DNA of 64,000 nt from NCBI GenBank assembly GCA_902785575.1, contig CACZZF010000005.1, positions 62,001-126,000 on the forward strand. Reading direction: 5' to 3'. Of this stretch, positions 41,553-49,203 are shown piece after piece (position 1 is the first letter of the stretch; every line of letters begins with the position of its first letter). The notes below the pieces were generated by a model, which searched no databases, was not told where the DNA came from, and saw only the letters and a program-made list of their open reading frames with translations. Origin of the DNA: an uncultured Bacteroidia bacterium. Lineage in GTDB: Bacteria > Bacteroidota > Bacteroidia > Bacteroidales > UBA932. Made by a program: the position numbers and the translations under genes.

Positions 41553-42082
41553 ATTAAAGTGATTGTATTTCCTGAAGCGGGAATGTATTTCCCGAGAAGA
41601 TCCTCGGTCTTTATCTTGACGAAACAGGTCGCTGTGCCGTCGGTGCAGGCGAACATCTCGCTTTCTGCGACGCTCCGGTCCATCACGAGATGGACTTTCC
41701 CACATGAGGGGAGAATGGCGCTAAGGATGGTGGTCGCTCCGACCAGCACCCCGGTCAGTTCCATGAGTTTATCGGCGGGTGCGAAAGACACCCTCGGAAT
41801 ACCGAGAGCTCCGCAGAAGTCCCTGGTTACAAATGGCTTGTCATCAGTTGTGACGTACAGGTAAAACTCCGTTTGCTGTCTGTTACAGAGGAACACTGTC
41901 TTGACGATCCTGACCCCTATCTTCTCGTCGATGTGCTGACAGTCCTCCATTGTGAGGCCTGGGTCTGTGTCAACTCTCTCGAAAGGAATATCCAACGAGG
42001 CGAAAGCCTCGTAAACTTTTCTCTGCAGTTCGGAGGAGCACTCCGTCGGGGGAGTGGTGATTATATCGCTGACCTTGAACAT
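41549..42082 (-). CDS. YbaK/ProX-like aminoacyl-tRNA deacylase
   Basis: One hundred and seventy-seven residues. The family signature is GVRIVKTVFLC, then LYVTTDDKPF and ADKLMELTGVLVGATTIL. These stand-alone editing proteins clear Ala- or Cys-tRNA-Pro or related mischarged tRNAs. KTVFL holds the Lys conserved in the ProXp-ala group. It is in a close five-gene minus-strand run with NimA-like and SDR genes upstream. Confidence 0.85.
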   Translation of the reverse strand: MFKVSDIITTPPTECSSELQRKVYEAFASLDIPFERVDTDPGLTMEDCQHIDEKIGVRIVKTVFLCNRQQTEFYLYVTTDDKPFVTRDFCGALGIPRVSFAPADKLMELTGVLVGATTILSAILPSCGKVHLVMDRSVAESEMFACTDGTATCFVKIKTEDLLGKYIPASGNTITLI

Positions 42083-42089
42083 GATAAGA

Positions 42090-42581
42090 CTATTTTTCCC
42101 TGACGGCCTTTCCGGTCATGTGTTCGATGGTAAGTTCGAGGACCGCTGCGTGACGGGCGCTCTCGGCCATCTCTTTCTCGAGATATTCCTCGCCGGGGAA
42201 ATACTTCCTGCCGAACTTCCTTAGCATATCGTCGTGTTTGGGAGCCTCAGTAATCTCTTTGAGGCGCCCGAAGCAGATCACGCTCTTGACATGGTACCAC
42301 CAGTCACCGGGCTCTTTTTCGGGCTCTCCAAGAACCGTGAAACACGCTTTGTCACAAGCTCTTAACGAATCTATTTTATGGCCCTGTATGGCGCTGTGGA
42401 AATAAACTTTCCCGTCCTCGTGGTAGAAATTGATCGGGATTGAATACGGGTAGCCTCCGTCACCGATGACGGAGAGGAAGCCCCGGTAAGCCTTGTCAAG
42501 AATATCCCGGCACTCCTCCGGCGGAAGCGCCTGCTTGAACCGGCGCATCGGCCGGAAAGTGAATTCAGTTGATTGTTCCAT
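42090..42581 (-). CDS. Pyridoxamine-5'-phosphate-oxidase-like (NimA-type) protein
   Basis: One hundred and sixty-three residues with a flavin split-barrel pattern: YRGFLSVIGDGGYPYSIPINFYHEDGK split by gaps as in NimA, then IYFHSAIQGHK-like YFHSAIQGHKIDSLR and VKSVICFGRLKEI. NimA proteins reduce nitroimidazoles or act as general FMN-binding oxidoreductases; resistance cannot be claimed. It starts next to the end of the SDR gene. Confidence 0.82.
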   Translation of the reverse strand: MEQSTEFTFRPMRRFKQALPPEECRDILDKAYRGFLSVIGDGGYPYSIPINFYHEDGKVYFHSAIQGHKIDSLRACDKACFTVLGEPEKEPGDWWYHVKSVICFGRLKEITEAPKHDDMLRKFGRKYFPGEEYLEKEMAESARHAAVLELTIEHMTGKAVREK

Positions 42582-42582
42582 G

Positions 42583-43380
42583 TTAGATGAGTTTGTAGTA
42601 CCATGCGAGAATTATCTCAAACAGTTTTGACGGGAGAATACGTTTGGCGAACACCGCCAGTTTCTGGAGTGGCGAGGCTATAACATAATGATTCGCCGGG
42701 TTCTTGGATTTAATGATCCTGGATATTTTGTTGGCGAGATATTCCGGTTTCAGGCCGGTTGTCTCGTCATGCTCGATGCTCGAGAGGGAGGCAGCGTATT
42801 TGGGATAGGCGGCATGAACTTCTTCGGCAGCGATTGATCGCCGGCTCGAGGTGAATCCAGTGGCAAAGTCCCCAGGCTGGATCGCTATCACCTTTATCCC
42901 GAAGTCCCTGGTTTCCAGCCGCAGGGCCTCAAGATAGCCTTCGATGGCGAATTTGCTTGCCGAGTAAAGGCCCTGGAAGGGGAGTCCCATCAGTCCGCCT
43001 ATTGAGCTGACGCAGATGAGCTTACCTTCTCCTTGGCTTCGCATTATCGGTACGATCCGGTGCAGGAAACGGACCATTCCGAGCCAGTTCACGTCCATCT
43101 GGGCTCTGGCGTCCTCGACAGAAGAGAATTCCAACGGCCCGCCGTATCCCATTCCGGCGTTGTTGATGAACACATCGATCCTGCCCTCCTTCTGAAGAAC
43201 CGTGTCCACAGTGGCATTGACTTGTTCTTCGTCGGTAATATCGGCCTTGAGGTAAGTCACTCCCGGGATCCGTTCCCCGGCATTGCGGTGCGTGCCATAG
43301 ACCGTATGACCCTCGGCTGAGAGCCTCTGGGCCATAGCCCGGCCGAAACCGGATGAGATGCCAGTTATCAAAACTACCAT
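42583..43380 (-). CDS. Short-chain dehydrogenase/reductase
   Basis: Two hundred and sixty-five residues. Rossmann loop TGISSGFGRAMA at the N terminus, NNAGMGYGG, and the catalytic SSIGGLMGLPFQGLYSASKFA (with Ser, Tyr and Lys; shown split as SSIGG and YSASK). It uses NAD(P)H; the substrate is unknown. The C terminus has a short hydrophobic stretch (FEIILAWYYKLI) that may rest on the membrane. First gene in the five-gene minus-strand run down to the esterase. Confidence 0.88.
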   Translation of the reverse strand: MVVLITGISSGFGRAMAQRLSAEGHTVYGTHRNAGERIPGVTYLKADITDEEQVNATVDTVLQKEGRIDVFINNAGMGYGGPLEFSSVEDARAQMDVNWLGMVRFLHRIVPIMRSQGEGKLICVSSIGGLMGLPFQGLYSASKFAIEGYLEALRLETRDFGIKVIAIQPGDFATGFTSSRRSIAAEEVHAAYPKYAASLSSIEHDETTGLKPEYLANKISRIIKSKNPANHYVIASPLQKLAVFAKRILPSKLFEIILAWYYKLI

Positions 43381-43426
43381 ATTTACAAATATATGAATTT
43401 TCGCCGAACCGGCACATGACGTCCCA

Positions 43427-43476
43427 CCAAACCGGCGTTATGATGCGCCTGTTTGGCGGCTGGGTTCAAAAGAACC
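43427..43476. promoter_or_regulatory. Two inverted repeats upstream of the Mrr-like gene
   Basis: CCAAACCGGCG (43427-43437) pairs with CGCCTGTTTGG (43446-43456) with one mismatch around eight bases, and GGTTC (43463-43467) pairs with GAACC (43472-43476) around AAAA. Both lie in the 155-base divergent gap between the SDR and Mrr-like genes. They may be operators or hairpins. I see no other gene in this gap. Confidence 0.4.
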
Positions 43477-43535
43477 TTGTTTGGACCTTATTCTGATACT
43501 CGAAATGCTTTTATTTGCTAAAAACAAATAATCTT

Positions 43536-44561
43536 ATGAATTACTGGTTGCATCGTATCACTGGAGGAGACAATGCCTGGCCTCTTTCCGTGGAATTATT
43601 CAAGAAAGGCTATATCTCGATTGGCTGGAGTGTTTTCGCCACCGAGGAGTATCTGTCAATGATCCGCTCAGGGATGGAAGGATTTGACAAGGCTATGGAC
43701 GAGCAGGGTTACGGCCGTCCGAGAAACAGATGGAACTTGTGGCGTTTCGTCAATGAGATGAAAGAGGGGGACCTTGTGGTTGTCCCTTTCCCTTATTCAT
43801 TCTCTATATGCAGGATAGCTGACAACGAAGTCCTTACCAATGAGTCAATCAGCCCTGACCTGCTCGTGGATTGTGATGGGAACAAAGTGACCCGGAAGGA
43901 AGATGGCTATCTTTACAACTCCTCAGGGAATTATGTGGACTTGGGTTTCTTTCGCAAAGTGGAGGTATTGGAGAAAGACATTCCCAGGGACGGTTATGCG
44001 GACCAGGCCCTTTATTCACGAATGAAGATCCGCCAGACCAATGCGAATATCAATGATCTGAAAGAATCGATCCGTTATGCCGTTGAGGCATTCAGGGAAG
44101 GCAAACCCGTCAATCTTCGGGAGTCGGTGATGGAATCGGCCGCTCAAGTTGTTTTGGACAAAATCCGCAAAATCCAGAATGACAGGAAGTTCGAGGATCT
44201 TGTCGAGTGGTACATGAGATCCCTTGGAGCGGACATCAAGACTCCTTGGCCCGGTGAATCTCCCACGGAATCAGGTGACGCTGACAGGGTGGCGTATTTT
44301 GACAAATTGGGCTTCGCCATCATGATCCAGATAAAGAAACATTCCGGCATTACGGATGATTGGGCGGTGACCCAGATAAAGGCTTACTCTTCAAACCACA
44401 ATTTCGGAGAATACGCGACCGCCCTATGGGTCATCTCCAGCGGCGACGGGTTCTCCGAAGAGGCGTGCAGGCTCGCCCAGGAATATGGTGTCCGGCTGAT
44501 AGACGGACCCCAGTTCGCCCGGATGATCCTTGACGCCGGCCTCGACGGGCTGGAGTTATAG
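43536..44561 (+). CDS. Mrr-type restriction endonuclease with unknown N-terminal domain
   Basis: About 341 residues from ATG 43536; an in-frame TTG 21 bases upstream is less likely. Residues about 225-330 form an Mrr-catalytic domain: FEDLVEWYMRSLGADIKTP, Asp in GDADRVAYFD, the Q-x-K motif IMIQIKKHSG and WAVTQIKAYSSNHNFGEYA, with a late VISSG. Residues 1-150 (YWLHRITGG, LWRFVNEMKEGDLVVVPF) recall the EVE/PUA-like base readers seen in some Mrr proteins, but this is only a hint. Mrr enzymes cut methylated or otherwise modified DNA. No methyltransferase is nearby, consistent with a type IV enzyme. Confidence 0.75.
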   Translation: MNYWLHRITGGDNAWPLSVELFKKGYISIGWSVFATEEYLSMIRSGMEGFDKAMDEQGYGRPRNRWNLWRFVNEMKEGDLVVVPFPYSFSICRIADNEVLTNESISPDLLVDCDGNKVTRKEDGYLYNSSGNYVDLGFFRKVEVLEKDIPRDGYADQALYSRMKIRQTNANINDLKESIRYAVEAFREGKPVNLRESVMESAAQVVLDKIRKIQNDRKFEDLVEWYMRSLGADIKTPWPGESPTESGDADRVAYFDKLGFAIMIQIKKHSGITDDWAVTQIKAYSSNHNFGEYATALWVISSGDGFSEEACRLAQEYGVRLIDGPQFARMILDAGLDGLEL

Positions 44562-44595
44562 CCCTGAACGTTTATATTGAAATATTTGTGACAGT

Positions 44596-45543
44596 ATGTC
44601 TTTTTTCAGGAAACCAGACTTCAAAGAAATAATAGGTTGTCTCTCATCCTCTTCTGAGGAGGTGATTGTTGACAGTCTCTTTTTTGTTAGACCCGGCGTT
44701 GAGCAAGGTCCTTCTTTTATAGTCGAAGGACAATTTGATGGCATTGATCCAAGACAACTACTGGTTGGGGTAGCTTCAAAAACGAATCTTTACCGAGACA
44801 AACTCACAGCATTGAACGCATATGTGGCGGAGTCTCTGAGGAGGTTGCCGGAAGAAACGAAAAGTTGGAAAATCGACCGTAGTAATTCAATATTCTCTTT
44901 TTATGCCCGTTATTTTCCAAAAGAAGAAATGAGCGTTGAGCAGATGACCGCCTTGCCTTTTTATGCGGATGGAGTTCCGGGAAAACTGCCGCGGAATATT
45001 GATATTGTCAGTTGGGACCCATGGATGAATAGTCCTTGCTCGCAGTTAAGCTACGATATTGCTCTTGACGATGTGCCGGATTTATCCCGTGATGAACGCT
45101 TCCGTATTGAAGACGCGTTCTTGTACGTGAACAGTCAGGGCTCAATATCTTTTAATAGTAATTTGTCGGGTGACCTGCAGGTGAACGAAAAGGATAATAT
45201 AATAACCGAGTCCAGGGAAGCGGGGGCAAGGGATGGGTATTATGAGACCAGCAGTATTTTTAACTTATGGCTTGAAAAAGAATCTGATGGGAACGAATCG
45301 TCAAGAGAGGTATTAAGGAAGGAGCTCCATCTGGTGTTCCCGACAGTGAGAATCTCATATTTCCTTGATTCTGAAGCGTCTGGAAAACCGTCCGCGATAA
45401 TTCGGGTTTTCAAATTCGATGATGAACATCTGTTGGTCGTTTTCCAATTCTGTCCAAAACTGGTCAAACTCCAGACTGACGACTCAATAAAAGCGGAAAC
45501 TCCGAAGAAGAAATCATTCTTGGATAAATTGTTTAAAAGATAA
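44596..45543 (+). CDS. Unrecognised cytoplasmic protein
   Basis: Three hundred and fifteen residues that I do not recognise. It has no signal peptide or membrane helix, is rich in Glu, Asp and Ser, and ends in a Lys-rich tail (KKKSFLDKLFKR). Predicted strands such as LLVVFQFCP and IVSWDPW alternate with charged helices. The codon use is visibly more AT-rich than the genes to each side. It lies 35 bases after the Mrr-like gene and just before a membrane protein gene, so these may be one accessory unit. No function is proposed. Confidence 0.6.
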   Translation: MSFFRKPDFKEIIGCLSSSSEEVIVDSLFFVRPGVEQGPSFIVEGQFDGIDPRQLLVGVASKTNLYRDKLTALNAYVAESLRRLPEETKSWKIDRSNSIFSFYARYFPKEEMSVEQMTALPFYADGVPGKLPRNIDIVSWDPWMNSPCSQLSYDIALDDVPDLSRDERFRIEDAFLYVNSQGSISFNSNLSGDLQVNEKDNIITESREAGARDGYYETSSIFNLWLEKESDGNESSREVLRKELHLVFPTVRISYFLDSEASGKPSAIIRVFKFDDEHLLVVFQFCPKLVKLQTDDSIKAETPKKKSFLDKLFKR

Positions 45544-45556
45544 TTTATTCGTTACT

Positions 45557-45598
45557 ATGTTCAAATCTTGGCTCGTCTCAAAAATAGAAGGAAAATGA
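45557..45598 (+). CDS. 13-residue leader peptide duplicated from the next gene
   Basis: ATG at 45557 opens a 13-codon frame, MFKSWLVSKIEGK, whose TGA overlaps the ATG of the membrane protein (ATGA). The next protein begins MSVFKSWLVANVE, so FKSWLV is present twice in tandem at both DNA and protein level. It may be a leader peptide that couples translation or the trace of a short duplication that left a broken copy of the start. Confidence 0.35.
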   Translation: MFKSWLVSKIEGK

Positions 45599-46212
45599 GC
45601 GTTTTCAAATCATGGCTTGTGGCCAATGTGGAAGTGGTGTTTATTATTTTCACAGCCCTGTTCCTTGCTGGAGTCGGTCTTTATACCTGGAATCATTACA
45701 ACGCTACCGGGGATGATGTTTACATCAACATGGCTATCTATATAGTGATTCCTACCGTGATCCTGAGCATCTTGCTGGTTTCATTGATAAAGAGTGGCAT
45801 AGGAGGATTCATCGGTCTGCTGATCCTTTGTTCTCCGGTAGTCGCCTCATTATATCTGAACCCTTCTTCGGAGTCCGACGAGGATCAACAGCTTCAGCAT
45901 GAACAAATTGATTCACCTCCTGCGCACGAGCCTGATTCAACAACCCTGATGTTAGATGAGATGCTGGAGAGAGTAAGCTGGTCATGGCTGATCTGGGCAG
46001 CCGTATTTTCTTCCGTTTTCGGTCTCGCTGGAGCGATCTATGCCAATCGTAATTTCGACGAAGTGGTCTCGAGACGTTTCCTCTACAGGAACAGCGATGT
46101 GTCAGTGTTTGAAGAACAATGGAAATATACGTTCAACAGATTCTACGCTTTTTTCATGGCTACGATGGCTATCGCTCTTGAACTAATGTTGTTTTTTGCC
46201 TTACGGCAATGA
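45595..46212 (+). CDS. Unrecognised membrane protein with four helices
   Basis: About 205 residues from MSVFKSWLVANVE at 45595, which has AAGGA just upstream; an ORF extension to 45568 lacks a good start. Hydrophobic segments are near residues 13-32, 45-65, 70-88 (GGFIGLLILCSPVVASLYL), 132-155 (WLIWAAVFSSVFGLAGAIYA) and 185-205. An acidic loop (SSESDEDQQLQHEQ) sits in the middle. I do not recognise the family. Confidence 0.55.
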   Translation: MSVFKSWLVANVEVVFIIFTALFLAGVGLYTWNHYNATGDDVYINMAIYIVIPTVILSILLVSLIKSGIGGFIGLLILCSPVVASLYLNPSSESDEDQQLQHEQIDSPPAHEPDSTTLMLDEMLERVSWSWLIWAAVFSSVFGLAGAIYANRNFDEVVSRRFLYRNSDVSVFEEQWKYTFNRFYAFFMATMAIALELMLFFALRQ

Positions 46213-46220
46213 CAAAGCCG

Positions 46221-46252
46221 TTTCGGGAATCGGATAATCTTTGCTAAATTTG
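46221..46252 (+). promoter_or_regulatory. Promoter ending just before the lipoprotein ATG
   Basis: -7 TAAATTTG (46245-46252) and -33-like TTTC (46221-46224) are 20 bases apart, the ideal Bacteroidetes spacing. Only three bases separate the -7 element from the ATG at 46256, so the transcript is probably leaderless. Confidence 0.5.
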
Positions 46253-46255
46253 GGC

Positions 46256-47266
46256 ATGATTAAGCCATGGGATATATTCGTTTGTTGCGTTTTCTCGCTG
46301 ATGTCCATGGCTTGCGGCGTCGAGACTCCCCGGGGGCTGGAGCGGCCGGAGGTAGTCTTTTCGGAGGCGGTGCCTGGGATCCGGGCGGTGACACTGAAGG
46401 CGTCCTTTGATAGGGGCGACAACATCGCCGCATGCGGATTCAAGGTCTGGCTATCATCATCTGGGACTCAGATGAAGATAGGAGCCATTCCCGGTGAAGA
46501 GATCTCGGCCGAAGTTTCAGAACTGGAGCCGGAGACTGAATATTCCTGGGCAGTTTACTTCACAAACGGACGTGACACCCTTGAGACTCCGGCCATGACT
46601 TTCATGACCAAGCCGCAGCCTCATGTCAAACCTGATCCGCCGGCAGGGTCGGAAGATCCTGTTGAGATCCCCGAGGTGGATCCCGATCCAACCCTGTGGG
46701 AGTTTATCACCGGAAAGTTCGACACGGATGCGGATGGGATCATGAGTAACGAGGAACTGCTTGGAATAGAAGAACTTCAAATAGCCGACCTGCCAGTGGA
46801 TTCCCTTGCCGGGCTTGAGGCTCTCGTGAACCTCCGGACTCTCGGAATGGGCGGTCATTACTTGAAGCGGATAGATCTTTCGGCCAACAAGAACCTTGAG
46901 TTGCTTTATGCCGGGAGAGAGGCCCTTCTCGAGGAGTTCTATCTTGACAATCCTAAACTCGGGTACCTTTACCTTATCGAGTGCAAGGTGCTGAAATCAT
47001 TGGACTTCTCGAGATGCCCCGAAATCACGATGCTGGAACTGTATAACAACCAATCACTTGAGAGCATTGACCTGAGCAAGAACCGTAAACAGGAGGTTTT
47101 CCGGCTGACCGGATCGAAGGTCAAGGAACTGGACCTGTCCAATTGCCGGCGCATCCAGCAGCTTTCATCAGAGGACAACCCTCTCCTTGAGAAGGTCATT
47201 CTTCATAAGGAGGCCGCTCCGGAGGTTCTCTCGGTGGAGAGCCACACAAAAATCATTTATCAATAA
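46256..47266 (+). CDS. Lipoprotein with EF-hand loop and leucine-rich repeats
   Basis: About 336 residues from ATG 46256. A lipoprotein signal leads to FSLMSMAC. Residues about 30-115 look like a fibronectin-type domain (AVTLKASFDRGD, ELEPETEYSWAVYF). After a Pro-rich spacer (HVKPDPPAGSEDP) comes an EF-hand or dockerin-like loop, DTDADGIMSNEE, followed by leucine-rich repeats: DSLAGLEALVNLRTLGMGG, LKRIDLSANKNLELLYAG and SLESIDLSKNRKQEVF. Such lipoproteins usually bind ligands at the cell surface. Other calcium-binding roles are possible. Confidence 0.72.
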   Translation: MIKPWDIFVCCVFSLMSMACGVETPRGLERPEVVFSEAVPGIRAVTLKASFDRGDNIAACGFKVWLSSSGTQMKIGAIPGEEISAEVSELEPETEYSWAVYFTNGRDTLETPAMTFMTKPQPHVKPDPPAGSEDPVEIPEVDPDPTLWEFITGKFDTDADGIMSNEELLGIEELQIADLPVDSLAGLEALVNLRTLGMGGHYLKRIDLSANKNLELLYAGREALLEEFYLDNPKLGYLYLIECKVLKSLDFSRCPEITMLELYNNQSLESIDLSKNRKQEVFRLTGSKVKELDLSNCRRIQQLSSEDNPLLEKVILHKEAAPEVLSVESHTKIIYQ

Positions 47267-47277
47267 AGAAACGAATA

Positions 47278-47835
47278 ATGAAACAAGATAATCCTGAATA
47301 TTCATTCCTGCGGCAGGAAGTAGAGCGCAAATGGGGCCGGAGACTGGCCACATCAGCGGATTTCGCCGCGCTCGCTGAGGCCATGGACGAGAGCATCTCC
47401 GTCTCCACCCTGAAGAGGTTCTGGGGATATGTCGGGGACAATCCGGCTCCCAGGAATTCTACTCTCGACTCCCTGTCGAGATATTCCGGCTACCTGAATT
47501 TCAAGGCTTTCCGGGATCACCTAATGGATTCCGGGGAACTGCCCTCTTCATATTTCCAAGCGGAAATCGTTGAGGCATCCTCACTTGCCAAAGGTGAAAG
47601 GATCATGATCGGCTGGCGTCCGGACAGGGAAGTGCTTCTCTCCTACGAGGGTGACTCGATATTCCGTGTCCTCGAGAGCAAGAATTCCTCGCTTCAGAAA
47701 GACGACTGTTTCGAGGCTTCGACAATCATGAAAGGATATCCCCTGGCATTGTCTGGAATATTCAGAAATGGCTTGAAGACAGATCCTTACGTGGCTGGGC
47801 TTGACGGGGGAATCGCATTCATCAACAAGAGGTAA
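47278..47835 (+). CDS. Bacteroidetes-type putative DNA-binding protein
   Basis: One hundred and eighty-five residues. The N-terminal half resembles a small family seen in Bacteroides in which a helix-rich domain has ISVSTLKRFWGYV, then PRNSTLDSLSRYSGY and FKAFRDHL; this is likely a DNA-binding fold. The C-terminal half is beta-rich (RIMIGWRPDREVLLSYEGDS) and may bind a ligand. It is read with the kinase gene nine bases downstream, so it could report kinase state to transcription. Function is inferred. Confidence 0.6.
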   Translation: MKQDNPEYSFLRQEVERKWGRRLATSADFAALAEAMDESISVSTLKRFWGYVGDNPAPRNSTLDSLSRYSGYLNFKAFRDHLMDSGELPSSYFQAEIVEASSLAKGERIMIGWRPDREVLLSYEGDSIFRVLESKNSSLQKDDCFEASTIMKGYPLALSGIFRNGLKTDPYVAGLDGGIAFINKR

Positions 47836-47844
47836 AGATTGAAG

Positions 47845-49203
47845 ATGGGCAGTTCGTCGGGATATTTCAAAGAGATTGGGGACGCTTTTTCCAAACTTCC
47901 AGGAAAAGATGCGCTTGAGCTCATCTACTCTTCTCCCGCCGGCCCGTATCTGCTTTATAAAGGCCTGTTTGGGGAGCGGATCGCCGTGTTCAAATGCCTC
48001 AAGGAAGAGTTCCGGGGTGACGAGGTGTATGAGGCTATCATCCGCCATGAATATGAGATAGCCCAGCCGCTCAAGCATCCCGGAGTCTGCGATTATCTTT
48101 CGATGATCCGGATCGAAGGCCTTGGGAATACCATTGTGATGGAATGGATCGACGGCTGTACCCTCGGAGACCTCATCGGCAACGGTCCCGTCAGTCACGA
48201 AACAGCTAAGTCTATAGTCTTGCAGCTTTGTGACGCGGTCTCATACATACATCGCAAGCAAGTCCTCCACAATGACCTTAAACCGGAAAATGTCATGGTG
48301 ACCCGGGAAGGGAACGTCGTGAAAGTCATTGATTTCAGTCTTGCGGACTCGCCATCGATGGCTCGGGGCCATATTCCTGCCGGAACCCAAGGCTATGCGG
48401 CTCCGGAGGTTGTCGATGGAGGCGAGGCGAGCGTCCGTTCGGACATATTCTCCCTGGGAAAGATCATCTCGCTTTTAATGCCTTCCAGACAGGATGTCTT
48501 TGAGCGTTGCCTGCAGGAGGATCCGTCAGGGAGATTCACTTCAGTGGAGGAGGTGCGGAAGGCTATCGAATCAGGTCGCCCCCAAAAGCGGAGGCTTTGG
48601 ATTATCCTTCCGGTTCTCGCGGCCGCCTTGATCGCTCTGGCAATATGGCCAAAAGCGAACCAGTCAAGTATGGAACCGTCTTATGATGAGGTGTTTAAGG
48701 AAGCGGCCGCGCTTATCGGAGAATATGATTCGGCGGTGCCGTCGCTGGATGCCTCCGGATATTCATTCACTGACACCCTTGACTGTCTTAACGGTATGTT
48801 CATTGTCGCCACTGAGGATGGGAAAGGTCTGATGGATTCCTCCGGAAGTCTTATCCTCGAACCCTCTTTCGACGAGATTGAATTCATCCTGCCTGATGTG
48901 GCTCTTTTGGGAAAGAACGGATTGTACCGGCTTTGCGCGAGAGATGGGCGCATTTTTGCGGAAGGGGCTGAGCGTGAGGATCTTGTCTCTTCTGCTCAGG
49001 ATCTTTATGAAAAGAGGATGTTCGAGGATATGCGCCGCTGGGATAACGCTTTGGATGAGCTGGAATTATTGCGGGAAGAGTGCCTCAATCCTGGGAGTGA
49101 GGAAACGGTGACGGCCCGGCTCGAAGCGTTCAAGTCCGCTCTCGGGAACGTTTCCGGGAGAATGACGGATTCCCAGCGCTCACGTTTGGAAAAGATATTA
49201 TGA
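47845..49203 (+). CDS. Transmembrane serine/threonine kinase with WG-like sensor
   Basis: About 452 residues from ATG 47845 (a TTG six bases upstream is also in frame). Residues 1-235 are a Hanks-type kinase: Lys50 in AVFKCL, catalytic HNDLKPEN at about 142-149, DFS at 163-165 where DFG is usual, and GYAAPEVVDGG. A helix at about 251-269 (LWIILPVLAAALIALAIW) crosses the membrane. Outside it, WG-like repeats occur (GKGLMDSSGSLILEPSFDEI, NGLYRLCARDGRIF). The kinase is probably a sensor of periplasmic cues. It overlaps the barrel gene by four bases. DFS and HND may lower activity. Confidence 0.82.
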   Translation: MGSSSGYFKEIGDAFSKLPGKDALELIYSSPAGPYLLYKGLFGERIAVFKCLKEEFRGDEVYEAIIRHEYEIAQPLKHPGVCDYLSMIRIEGLGNTIVMEWIDGCTLGDLIGNGPVSHETAKSIVLQLCDAVSYIHRKQVLHNDLKPENVMVTREGNVVKVIDFSLADSPSMARGHIPAGTQGYAAPEVVDGGEASVRSDIFSLGKIISLLMPSRQDVFERCLQEDPSGRFTSVEEVRKAIESGRPQKRRLWIILPVLAAALIALAIWPKANQSSMEPSYDEVFKEAAALIGEYDSAVPSLDASGYSFTDTLDCLNGMFIVATEDGKGLMDSSGSLILEPSFDEIEFILPDVALLGKNGLYRLCARDGRIFAEGAEREDLVSSAQDLYEKRMFEDMRRWDNALDELELLREECLNPGSEETVTARLEAFKSALGNVSGRMTDSQRSRLEKIL

